In this document: positions 37,814 through 46,445 of the stretch, piece after piece
Layout of the letters: each line of letters opens with the position of its first letter
How positions within the stretch are numbered: the stretch's first letter is position 1
Origin: Nostoc sp. 106C
Lineage (GTDB): Bacteria; Cyanobacteriota; Cyanobacteriia; Cyanobacteriales; Nostocaceae
Assembly: GCF_002154725.1 (NCBI RefSeq)
Contig: NZ_MTAW01000060.1
Span: 1 to 56,204 of the forward strand
Direction of reading: 5' to 3'
Length of the DNA stretch: 56,204 nucleotides
The notes under the pieces: model-generated
Databases searched by the model: none
What the model was told of the DNA's origin: nothing
What the model saw: the letters and a program-made list of their open reading frames with translations, nothing else
Program-made: the position numbers and the translations under genes

Positions 37814-40800
37814 ATGAAAATGACTCAAGCAGACCTAATAGAAATTTTTATCAATGCCAGTTCTCTATCTGAACGTCTTAGCAATAAGTTTTTCCAGGTT
37901 AATACTACCCAACTTAATCAAGAGCAAATTAGCGATCGCTTAAGCCACTGGTGTCAGGTCGTTGCTCAGGGTAACTGGGAAAAATTTCAGAAGCGGCTGC
38001 AGTGGGATGGGTTGGATATGGATGCAGTGTGTCCAGTGCTGGGAGATTTGCCTGGTTTGGATAATCAAGCCTTACCAATCTGGGTAGAGACTTTGAGGGA
38101 GATGATTCAAACAGCCTCAGAATTTACCTTTCAGGATAAAGTTACCGATCCTTCCAAAATCCCCATTGACCCTAAAAATCCGCTGCCATTTGAAGACGTG
38201 CTGCTGCCAGCCCTTTTAGTGGCGCGGCAGAAATTATTAACTCGTCTGGGGTATCCGTTATTTTCCTCAAACCATCTGCTCTTAGAACTTCTTTGTGAAG
38301 AAGCGTACCTGAGTCTGGAGCGCAGTTTGCTACAAAGGCTGACCGATCTCTGCTCTAAAACCCTAGAATTTGAATTTTCCCACTTCCGCCCATTTGGGCA
38401 AACTTTACTCAGCTTGCTGGGAAAAGAGAAAGGCACGCCTACCAAAGTACACTACAATGCTTTTGTGCAAAAACTGTTGCAAGATGGGCTGCTAACTTTT
38501 TTCCAGAAATATCCGGTTCTGGCTAGGTTGCTGGCAACCAGCATTGAGTTCTGGGTTGAAGCAACAGCGGAGTTTTTGCAACGCCTAGAAGCCGATCTAT
38601 GCGAAATTCAGCAAGTATTTAATTGCCCCGAACAGACGAAGAAAGAAAATAGAGATTCCAATACACAGATAGGAAAAATCACTAAAATCAAGCCTAGCTT
38701 GTCTGATTTCCATAATCGAGGTCGCACAGTCATTGCCCTCACCTTTGAGTCTGGGCTAAAGCTAGTCTACAAACCCAAAGATTTAACCTCAGAAGTGGCC
38801 TATAACCAGTTTTTAGACTGGTGCAATCAGCGCGGCGTGCCTTTATCTTTTAAAGTGTTCCAGGCGATCAATCGCGGTACTCATGGCTGGGTTGAATATG
38901 TCGAACAACTGCCCTGTGAGGATGAAGCAGCGGCGCAGCGTTTTTATCGACGAGCAGGTATGCTGCTGTGCATTCTGTATACTTTGGGAGCAACTGACTG
39001 TCACCACGAGAATTTAATTGCCAGTGGCGAACATCTGGTGTTGATTGACATGGAAACGCTAATGCACCATGAGGCTAGCGCGTTCGCAGAATCTCCAGAA
39101 GCGACAGAAGCTCAGACTACGGCGAATCAACAGCTCTCAGACTCAGTACTGCGTACTGGGCTGTTGCCGCGTTGGGAGTTTAAAAAAGATAATCGAATCG
39201 CTTACGATGTCAGCGGTCTGCGAAGTTTTGACCCTCAACAAATACCTTGGCGTGTTCCGCGATGGAAGTCAATCAATACAGACGATATGCACTTAGGGTA
39301 CGAGACAGTCGCAGTGAGGCCCCAGAAAAATGTACCCTTTTTGAATAAGGTAGCCCTGTCGCCTAACGACTACCTTAATGAGTTAGTCGAGGGATTTGAG
39401 CAGATGTATCGCTTCCTGATTCAGCAGCAGGAGGCGCTGTTGGCGGCTGATAGTCCTCTGAAAGCTTTTCAAACACAGCAGGTGAGGTTTATTTTCCGCG
39501 CCAGTCAGGTTTATTTTGTAGTTTTACAAAAGACCTTAGTCCCTGAATTTCTCCGGAATGGGGTTGACCGCAGTATTGAACTGGACATTCTCAGTCGAGC
39601 TTTTCTCACATGTCAGGAGCAGCCCAACGCTTGGCCGATTTTGCAGGCAGAACTTAAGGCAATGGAGCAGTTAGATATTCCCTATTTTGGGTCTTCATCC
39701 AATAGTGATGCCCTTACTCTTGGGCTAGAGCAACCCATAGAAAAGTACTTTAAAGAATGTAGCTACAGCAAAGTCATTTTACGGCTGCAACAACTCAATG
39801 AGACGCATCTAGTTCAGCAGGTTGCGCTGATCCAGGGAGCGTTTTATGCCAAAGTAGCGGAGACTTCTGAAATTAAGCAGGTATCAGCCTACAAAACCTT
39901 AGCTCCCAGAGCTACTGATTTGTCACAAATCAGCCCATTAACTAGCGAACAGTTGCTTCAGAACGCTCAAGCCATTGCTCAGGAAATTCAAAAAAGGGCA
40001 ATCTGTGGAGCCGACGGCAGTGTCAACTGGATTGGCTTAAACTATATTTCCAGTGCCGAGCGATACCAACTCCAAGTTATGGGTGATAGTCTCTACGATG
40101 GCAATTGTGGCATTGCTCTGTTTCTCGCTGCTTTAGATCGGGTTACGAGCAACACCCAGTTCCGGAACTTAGCTTTGGCAGCTTTACAGTCAGTACGAAG
40201 GGTTTTGCAGACATCCAATGTGGAGTTTATTCACAGATTCGATCGCCGAATCGGAATTGGTGGAGGTATTGGGCTTGGTTCCATCATTTATTCTCTGGTG
40301 AGAATCAGCCAATTTCTTCAGGAAGAGGTCATCTTAGAAGATGCCTGGCGAGCTGCTAACTTGATCTCGCCCGAAGGTATCGCGGCCGATCAAAAGTTAG
40401 ATGTGATACAAGGAGCAGCAGGAGCAATTTTAGGGCTATTAGCACTTTATACTACAACTGGCGACCCAGCTGTCTTAGATAAGGTTGTGTTATGTGGTCA
40501 GCATCTACTAGAACACCGTATTAGCATCGATAATTACTCAAGAGCGTGGAAAACTTTTGCAGAGAAACCGTTAACAGGTTTCTCTCACGGTGCTGCTGGC
40601 ATTGTTTATGCTCTGTTGCGGCTTTATGTTGTAACGCGGGATAGAAAATATTTAGAGGCAGCTTGTGAGGGAATAGCCTATGAACGGAGTGTATTCTCAC
40701 CAGCTGACGCTAATTGGCCTGACTTCCGTGGCATAGGGCAAAATGACCAACCAAGGTTTATAGCCGTCAATTGGTGTAATGGTGCTCCTGGTATTGGCTT

Positions 40801-41179
40801 GGCACGGGTGGGCGGTTTATCGATTTTAAAGACAGATACAATTTGCCAAGATGTGGAAGTGGCGTTGCAGACTACTCAGAAGTATGGCTTACAGGGAGTA
40901 GACCATCTCTGCTGTGGCAACTTTGGTCGGATAGAGTTGCTGCTGGTGGCAGCCCAAAAACTATCGCGCCCGGATTTACAAGAAACTGCCAAGAAACAGG
41001 CTGCTTGGCTAGTGGCTCAAGCAAAAAGAACAGGTGCTTATCAACTATTTTCCAACTTACAAAACCATGCATTCAGCTCGTTCAACCCCAGTTTTTTCCG
41101 AGGAACGGCTGGGATTGGCTATGAATTGCTAAGGTTGGCTTACCCAGAGACACTGCCTTCAGTATTGCTATGGGAATGA
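37814..41179 (+). CDS. lanM: Class II lanthipeptide synthetase LanM, CCG type
   Basis: An 1121-residue bifunctional lanthionine synthetase. The N-terminal ~700 residues are the dehydratase (DUF4135, kinase-like fold), with KLVYKPKD, LGATDCHHENLIASGEHLVLIDMETLMH and SGLRSFDPQQIPWRVPRW visible. It phosphorylates Ser/Thr of the core and eliminates phosphate. The C-terminal ~400 residues are the LanC-like cyclase, with GFSHGAAG (His925), NWCNGAPG (Cys988) and a CCG motif at Cys1033-Cys1034-Gly. The CCG motif replaces the usual CHG and is typical of the promiscuous ProcM-like clade of cyanobacterial enzymes. It lies 314 bases after the precursor gene and 81 bases before the next gene. Confidence 0.95.
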   Translation: MKMTQADLIEIFINASSLSERLSNKFFQVNTTQLNQEQISDRLSHWCQVVAQGNWEKFQKRLQWDGLDMDAVCPVLGDLPGLDNQALPIWVETLREMIQTASEFTFQDKVTDPSKIPIDPKNPLPFEDVLLPALLVARQKLLTRLGYPLFSSNHLLLELLCEEAYLSLERSLLQRLTDLCSKTLEFEFSHFRPFGQTLLSLLGKEKGTPTKVHYNAFVQKLLQDGLLTFFQKYPVLARLLATSIEFWVEATAEFLQRLEADLCEIQQVFNCPEQTKKENRDSNTQIGKITKIKPSLSDFHNRGRTVIALTFESGLKLVYKPKDLTSEVAYNQFLDWCNQRGVPLSFKVFQAINRGTHGWVEYVEQLPCEDEAAAQRFYRRAGMLLCILYTLGATDCHHENLIASGEHLVLIDMETLMHHEASAFAESPEATEAQTTANQQLSDSVLRTGLLPRWEFKKDNRIAYDVSGLRSFDPQQIPWRVPRWKSINTDDMHLGYETVAVRPQKNVPFLNKVALSPNDYLNELVEGFEQMYRFLIQQQEALLAADSPLKAFQTQQVRFIFRASQVYFVVLQKTLVPEFLRNGVDRSIELDILSRAFLTCQEQPNAWPILQAELKAMEQLDIPYFGSSSNSDALTLGLEQPIEKYFKECSYSKVILRLQQLNETHLVQQVALIQGAFYAKVAETSEIKQVSAYKTLAPRATDLSQISPLTSEQLLQNAQAIAQEIQKRAICGADGSVNWIGLNYISSAERYQLQVMGDSLYDGNCGIALFLAALDRVTSNTQFRNLALAALQSVRRVLQTSNVEFIHRFDRRIGIGGGIGLGSIIYSLVRISQFLQEEVILEDAWRAANLISPEGIAADQKLDVIQGAAGAILGLLALYTTTGDPAVLDKVVLCGQHLLEHRISIDNYSRAWKTFAEKPLTGFSHGAAGIVYALLRLYVVTRDRKYLEAACEGIAYERSVFSPADANWPDFRGIGQNDQPRFIAVNWCNGAPGIGLARVGGLSILKTDTICQDVEVALQTTQKYGLQGVDHLCCGNFGRIELLLVAAQKLSRPDLQETAKKQAAWLVAQAKRTGAYQLFSNLQNHAFSSFNPSFFRGTAGIGYELLRLAYPETLPSVLLWE

Positions 41180-41260
41180 ATTCCTGGCTATTTTCCAACG
41201 AAACCCTAGAACACCGATTCAGCACCAAGCAAATACAAAAAAGTTACTAGTCTTACCAAA

Positions 41261-42370
41261 GTGAAAACAATCTGTAGTATGCTACGCCAGTCAATCACTA
41301 ATACCGACATCGAACTCATCCGAATTACAGTAGAGAATTACCGACGTGGTTGTGCAAAGCCTATTCAAGTTACACCAGAGACTTCTGGTGATACGTTTGG
41401 TCAAAGGTTGCAAGCACTCACAGAAACCCGTTTACCACCCACAGAAAAGTTTGTCATAGGTGGAAATGCTCGAAATCAAGGTTTGATTGCCACTCGCCAG
41501 GGAAATCTAATGGCGGCCGAACAGGCATTTGCAATGGCACGTGCACCCCTTAAGTTAAGTAAGCTCTCACCTGAAAGTAGTTTGCTTTACCAGTCTTTCT
41601 TAGAACAGGCAGAAGCCTACCTCGATTATCGCCGGGGAAATTTTGAACAAGCTCGTAACAGAACCTCTGAGGCGATGGCGATTGATGTAGTTTTGGAAGA
41701 AGAGTACGGGTACGACATTCTTCTTCTACATCGCATCCATCTTGCTCACAATCTGATTCGCATCGACGCACAGTGCAAGTACTTTAATAGTGCGATCGAG
41801 CTTGCGTTTCAGATTCTCAGTTATCTGGAAGGAATATCTGAAGTTTTGCCGCTTCCAGGTCCTTGGGGACGCGAACGTGTGGCACGCCAATCTCCAGAAC
41901 TTGTTGCTGGGATGTTTGTAGAAATAACTAATGAGATTGCTCTGATCTTAGTAGGAAAAGATCGTTCGCTGGTGCGTGACTTATTAGTATCTGCCTCTGC
42001 TCATCTGCTGTTAAAAGCCAACACTCATCATCACTGCCACCCACGAGCTTACACATGGTTGCTTGTTAAGCAAGCATTCGCCAGTAACGATGTTGCTACT
42101 TTTCTTAAAAGAGCATCTCACTTTTTCGCTGAAGGACGCGCTGATATACCATTGCTCTGGTATGCAACGGTTATTGATTTAGTCACTTTATGCGACGAGC
42201 TTGCTGTCTCAGACTTTGAGTTGTTCAGGCAAGAGGTTGCTAGGGAAGCAGGTAGCTGGAAAAACCTCCCACAAAAGTTTTCCTCCATACTTGTCTGTCC
42301 AAAAATTGAGGAGACACAGGAGTTAGATACACTTACTAATTTCAAACCTGGTAAGGCATTGTCAACTTAA
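41261..42370 (+). CDS. Unknown helical (TPR-like) protein
   Basis: A 369-residue protein, mostly alpha-helical. Stretches such as GNLMAAEQAFAMARAPLKLS and YRRGNFEQARNRTSEAMAIDV look like tetratricopeptide-type repeats. A THHHCHPRAYTW motif lies near residue 250. I recognise no family. The frame opens at a GTG at 41261, but an ATG at 41279 (MLRQ) is an alternative; neither has a clear ribosome binding site. The HlyD gene begins six bases after its stop, so it belongs to the lanthipeptide operon, between synthetase and exporter. It may be an accessory maturation or chaperone protein; this is inference from position. Confidence 0.75.
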   Translation: MKTICSMLRQSITNTDIELIRITVENYRRGCAKPIQVTPETSGDTFGQRLQALTETRLPPTEKFVIGGNARNQGLIATRQGNLMAAEQAFAMARAPLKLSKLSPESSLLYQSFLEQAEAYLDYRRGNFEQARNRTSEAMAIDVVLEEEYGYDILLLHRIHLAHNLIRIDAQCKYFNSAIELAFQILSYLEGISEVLPLPGPWGRERVARQSPELVAGMFVEITNEIALILVGKDRSLVRDLLVSASAHLLLKANTHHHCHPRAYTWLLVKQAFASNDVATFLKRASHFFAEGRADIPLLWYATVIDLVTLCDELAVSDFELFRQEVAREAGSWKNLPQKFSSILVCPKIEETQELDTLTNFKPGKALST

Positions 42371-42376
42371 CGGAAA

Positions 42377-43825
42377 ATGTTAGACCAAAAGCACAGCCTA
42401 TTCCGAAAAGAGTCGCTGGAGCGTCTATCGTCTCCTGAAAGACTAGACCTACTGATGCAGGTCGTCAGTCCCAGAAATTGGCTACCTGTTGTTGCTTTGG
42501 GTTCGATTATGGGAGTAGCTTTTATCTGGAGTATTTATGGACGCATTCCCATCACCGTAGAGGGTCGAGGTGTACTGATTTACCCAAACAACGTTGTACC
42601 ATTGCAATCAAAAAGTGCAGGGCAGTTAATGACTCTCAACATCAAAGTTGGAGATTTCATTAAAAAAGGGCAGGTATTAGCAATCATTGACCAAGCTGAA
42701 CTTCGCAAGCAACTGCAACAGCAGCGACTTAAACTTAGAGAACTAGAATCACAAGACCAAGCAGTTGGTTCACTACAAGGGTTAAGACTGAAGCAGGAGG
42801 AGCGATCGCAACAACAACAACGCCATTATCTCCAGCAACGTATACTGGAACTACAAGCCATAACGCCTCTTTTAAAAACTAAAGGCAATACCTCTATTAC
42901 GCAACAACGTCAAGGCTTACAGGAACGTCTACGGCAAGCCCAAGCATTGACTCCTATCTTTCTCAAGAGAATGGAAATTCGCAGACAGTTATTCAAACAA
43001 GCAGGAGCGATTTCTGGTGATGAGGCTCTCAAAGCAGAACAAGAGTACCTAGAGAACTTGGCAAAAATTGCTGACATCCAAAATCAACTTAAAGAACTAG
43101 ATTTAAAGGAGATCCAAACAGAAAAAGATTATCGTCAAAACCTCAGTACCATCTCTGATTTGCAAGCTCAACTCAAAGAACTAGATAGCAAACAAGCCGC
43201 AGCAGCTCAAAAAGACTTAGAAGATGCTACTAACCGAAAGAAAGAGATTCAAGAAGCCAAGCGAGAAATTGCCAAACTAGAACTGCAAGTAGGCGATAAT
43301 AGCCTGATTATTAGCCAATATAGCGGACGCATTTTAGAAATTACGCTAACACCAGGACAGGTTGTTAACGCTGGTACTCGCTTGGCAACTATAGAAGCAG
43401 AGAATCCTAAAAGTAAGTTAGTTGGTGTTACCTATTTTCCAGTAGCAGATGGCAAGAAAATTCAACCTGGTATGACAATACAAATTACTCCCCAAACCGT
43501 CAAGCGGGAACGCTTTGGCGGCATTGTGGGTAATGTCACCAGCATCTCCCGGTTTCCGATTACAAAGGAGGCAGCCGTCTCGGAGGTAGGTAATTCAGAA
43601 GTAGTGGAAGCTTTGATATCTGAAAAACAAGCAGGTTTGATCCAAGTATTCTCTAACCTCAATTTAGATACCAACACACCCAGCGGCTACAAGTGGTCTT
43701 CTTCCACCGGGCCAAACATGAAAATCTCTTCTGGAACTACCACTGTTGTAAGAGTCAAGGTAGAAGAACGCGCTCCCATCACCTTCGTTTTACCAATTTT
43801 GAGGTCTGTTAGTGGTATCTATTAA
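42377..43825 (+). CDS. NHLM-type HlyD family secretion protein
   Basis: A 482-residue periplasmic adaptor protein of the HlyD/membrane-fusion family, in the NHLM bacteriocin-system branch. One membrane helix (residues 35-54) is followed by a split lipoyl domain (SAGQLMTLNIKVGDFIKKGQVLAIID and, later, YSGRILEITLTPGQVVNAGTRLATIE) around a long coiled coil (about 105-305). The C-terminal beta domain contains KIQPGMTIQITPQTVKRERFGGIVG. It connects the inner-membrane ABC exporter to an outer-membrane channel. It starts six bases after the upstream gene and overlaps the C39 exporter gene by 14 bases, so the three are co-translated. Confidence 0.9.
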   Translation: MLDQKHSLFRKESLERLSSPERLDLLMQVVSPRNWLPVVALGSIMGVAFIWSIYGRIPITVEGRGVLIYPNNVVPLQSKSAGQLMTLNIKVGDFIKKGQVLAIIDQAELRKQLQQQRLKLRELESQDQAVGSLQGLRLKQEERSQQQQRHYLQQRILELQAITPLLKTKGNTSITQQRQGLQERLRQAQALTPIFLKRMEIRRQLFKQAGAISGDEALKAEQEYLENLAKIADIQNQLKELDLKEIQTEKDYRQNLSTISDLQAQLKELDSKQAAAAQKDLEDATNRKKEIQEAKREIAKLELQVGDNSLIISQYSGRILEITLTPGQVVNAGTRLATIEAENPKSKLVGVTYFPVADGKKIQPGMTIQITPQTVKRERFGGIVGNVTSISRFPITKEAAVSEVGNSEVVEALISEKQAGLIQVFSNLNLDTNTPSGYKWSSSTGPNMKISSGTTTVVRVKVEERAPITFVLPILRSVSGIY

Positions 43826-46073
43826 CTCTACCTTAGTAACATCGATTAATCCTGGGGAGTACTTGCAAAAACTACTGCCGCACAGAACCATTCGGGTAAA
43901 AACCCCCACTCTCCTCCAAATGGAAGCAGTAGAGTGCGGTGCTGCGGCTTTGGGAATTATTTTAGGTTACTACGGTCGAATTGTACCACTGCCACAACTG
44001 CGGAGAGATTGCGGAGTGTCCCGCGATGGCAGTAAGGCATCTAATATGCTGAAAGCCGCCAGGAACTATGGACTTCAAGCTAAAGGCTTTAAAAAAGAAC
44101 TAAACCAACTTCAAAAACTGCGCCCTCCCTATATTGTTTTCTGGAACTTTAACCATTTCCTTGTAGTAGAGGGATGGAGCAAACAGCGAGTTTTTCTCAA
44201 TGACCCCGCCACAGGGCCGCGTCATGTATCTTTACAGGAATTTGACGAGGGGTATACTGGTGTAGTACTGGTAATAGAACCAAGCACAGAGTTCAAAAAA
44301 GGTGGTTGCAAGCCTAGCATGATGCTATCTTTAGCTTCACGGCTACGTGGTGCTGAGGGTGCTTTAGCTTACTGCATAATCACAGGATTCTTCTTGACTA
44401 TGGTTGGGTTGGTAGTACCCGTGTTTAGTCAAGTATTTGTAGATGATATCCTGGTGCAAGGACGACACTTATGGTTGCATCCTTTACTTTTGGCCATAGC
44501 GATCGCGGCTCTACTCCAAGGGTCACTAACGTTACTACGGTTACGTTACTTACGCAGATTAAAAATCAAACTTTCTGTAGGTATGTCCAGTCGCTTCCTC
44601 TGGCACATCCTGCGCTTACCTGTAGGCTTTTACGCTCAACGATTTGCTGGAGAAATCAGTAACCGCAGCACTCTCAACGACGAAGTTGCCGATGTGCTAT
44701 CAGGAAAGTTGGCAACGACAATTATTGATACATTTATGGTAATTTTCTATACTCTAGTTATGGTGCAATATGACTGGATACTTAGCTTGATTGTGGTGAG
44801 TTTTGCTGCTGTCAATGTCCTAACGTTACAGAGGATTTCCCGACAACGCATAGATGCAAATCAACGATTGATACAAGAATATGGTAAAGCTGCTGGCATG
44901 TCGATTGCTGCTTTGCAAAGCATAGAAACGCTCAAAGCATCAGGGTTGGAGTCAGATTTCTTTTCGCGGTGGTCGGGTTATTACACAAAGGCGCTAAATT
45001 CTCAGCAGGAATTAGGGCTAACAAACCAGACATTCTCAGTTTTACCGATGCTCCTATCTGCCCTTTCTGCGATGTTGTTGTTGGTTGTTGGTGGTTTACG
45101 AGTAATGGATGGACATCTCAGCATCGGAATGCTCATCGCCTTTCAAGGTTTGATGTTCAACTTTCAAGAGCCTGTAAATAATCTTGTCAATTTTGGAACT
45201 ACTCTTCAGGAGTTGGAAGGGAATTTGATTCGTCTTGATGATGTGCTAGATAATCCAGTAGGTGAAGGGTATCAGAGAGCTAAGGAAGTAAATTCTTCCT
45301 CATCCCCTCCTACCTCTTCTGCTCATTCATCCTCTTATCTTCTGCCGAAATTACAGGGATATGTGGAGTTGCGAAACGTCACATTTGGTTATAGCTATCT
45401 AGAACCGCCGTTAATTGAAAACTTTAATCTTGCAATTAAACCAGGACAGCGAGTAGCTTTGGTAGGTGGAAGCGGTTCTGGCAAGTCTACTATTGCCAAA
45501 GTAGTTAGTGGACTTTATCAACCTTGGGCAGGAGAAATTTGTTTTGACGGTAAACCAAGAGAACAAATTCCCCAAGAACTATTTACTAACTCTGTGGGAA
45601 TGGTGGAGCAGGAAATTTTACTGTTTGGCGGCACAATCAGAGACAATTTGACTCTTTGGGATACAACTGTATCAGAAAAAAATCTCTTGCGGGCTTGCGA
45701 AGATGCAGCGATCGCTGATGTAATTTTCTCTATGTCTGGGGGATTGAATAGTGAACTGATAGAAAGTGCTGCTAATTTGAGTGGCGGTCAGCGACAACGT
45801 CTAGAAATCGCTCGCGCTTTAGTAAATAACCCATCTATCCTGGTGATGGATGAAGCCACTAGTGCTTTAGATGCAGAGACTGAAAAAATCATTGACCAAA
45901 ATCTCCGCCGTCGGGGATGTACTTGCATAATTATCGCTCACCGATTGAGTACGATTCGAGATTGCGATCAAATCATTGTCTTAGAACGAGGCAAGATAGT
46001 ACAACGAGGTACTCACCAAGAATTACGGCAAGTTGAAGGTTTCTACTCGCGCTTGATTCGTACTGAAGAGTAG
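43812..46073 (+). CDS. NHLM-type peptidase/permease/ATPase exporter
   Basis: A 753-residue ABC exporter with an N-terminal C39 peptidase. The catalytic Cys42 lies in QMEAVECGAAALG, with His115 in NFNHF and Asp131 in LNDPATG, so the enzyme should be able to cut the leader after Gly-Gly. The transmembrane region spans about 165-450. The ATPase has GGSGSGKST (Walker A), LSGGQRQR (signature) and ILVMDEATSALD (Walker B). It exports the modified lanthipeptide while removing its leader. The GTG start overlaps the end of the HlyD gene by 14 bases. A MITE copy lies directly after it, before the second exporter gene. Confidence 0.93.
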   Translation: MVSINSTLVTSINPGEYLQKLLPHRTIRVKTPTLLQMEAVECGAAALGIILGYYGRIVPLPQLRRDCGVSRDGSKASNMLKAARNYGLQAKGFKKELNQLQKLRPPYIVFWNFNHFLVVEGWSKQRVFLNDPATGPRHVSLQEFDEGYTGVVLVIEPSTEFKKGGCKPSMMLSLASRLRGAEGALAYCIITGFFLTMVGLVVPVFSQVFVDDILVQGRHLWLHPLLLAIAIAALLQGSLTLLRLRYLRRLKIKLSVGMSSRFLWHILRLPVGFYAQRFAGEISNRSTLNDEVADVLSGKLATTIIDTFMVIFYTLVMVQYDWILSLIVVSFAAVNVLTLQRISRQRIDANQRLIQEYGKAAGMSIAALQSIETLKASGLESDFFSRWSGYYTKALNSQQELGLTNQTFSVLPMLLSALSAMLLLVVGGLRVMDGHLSIGMLIAFQGLMFNFQEPVNNLVNFGTTLQELEGNLIRLDDVLDNPVGEGYQRAKEVNSSSSPPTSSAHSSSYLLPKLQGYVELRNVTFGYSYLEPPLIENFNLAIKPGQRVALVGGSGSGKSTIAKVVSGLYQPWAGEICFDGKPREQIPQELFTNSVGMVEQEILLFGGTIRDNLTLWDTTVSEKNLLRACEDAAIADVIFSMSGGLNSELIESAANLSGGQRQRLEIARALVNNPSILVMDEATSALDAETEKIIDQNLRRRGCTCIIIAHRLSTIRDCDQIIVLERGKIVQRGTHQELRQVEGFYSRLIRTEE

Positions 46074-46123
46074 AGACGCTGGGAGGAAAGTATTTATCTA
46101 AGTAGAGCAGTGCAATTAAAGAT

Positions 46124-46317
46124 CAATACGGTTCAGTTAAGGTGATCAGAGTTCTCATCTGTCGGACAAAACCAAGATTTGGGGGAGAATCCCCCAAACC
46201 CCCGATTGGGGGACGGTTGCGTCCCCCAAGCCCCCTCCAAAATAATTGTTCGGTTTTTTGTTTAGTAATTATTTGTGAACTTTGTTGTCAATGAATTTTC
46301 TTAACTGAACTGTATTG
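46124..46317 (-). mobile_element. MITE copy 2 (194 bp, TIRs and 10-bp TSD)
   Basis: The same element as at 10687-10881 but in inverse orientation. It starts with CAATACGGTTCAGTTAAG (46124-46141) and ends with the complement of CAATACAGTTCAGTTAAG (46300-46317). It differs from copy 1 by two substitutions and one missing T. It is flanked by AATTAAAGAT on both sides (46114-46123 and 46318-46327), a 10-bp target site duplication. It separates the two ABC exporter genes, and its two G/C-rich hairpins could interrupt or rearrange transcription between them. Confidence 0.92.
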
Positions 46318-46445
46318 AATTAAAGATAGCTGATGAGGGCTGTCATTGGTCATTGGTAAGGGTTTCAAGCCTATTTACGTAAAGTACATATTTGGGTTTA
46401 TTTCCACCGAATTACTTATCTAAAATTAAACATTAAAAATCGCAA

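Noticed and set aside
10687-46317. A composite transposon bounded by the two MITEs
   Set aside because: Each MITE has its own different target duplication, so they inserted separately and did not carry the 35-kb interval between them.
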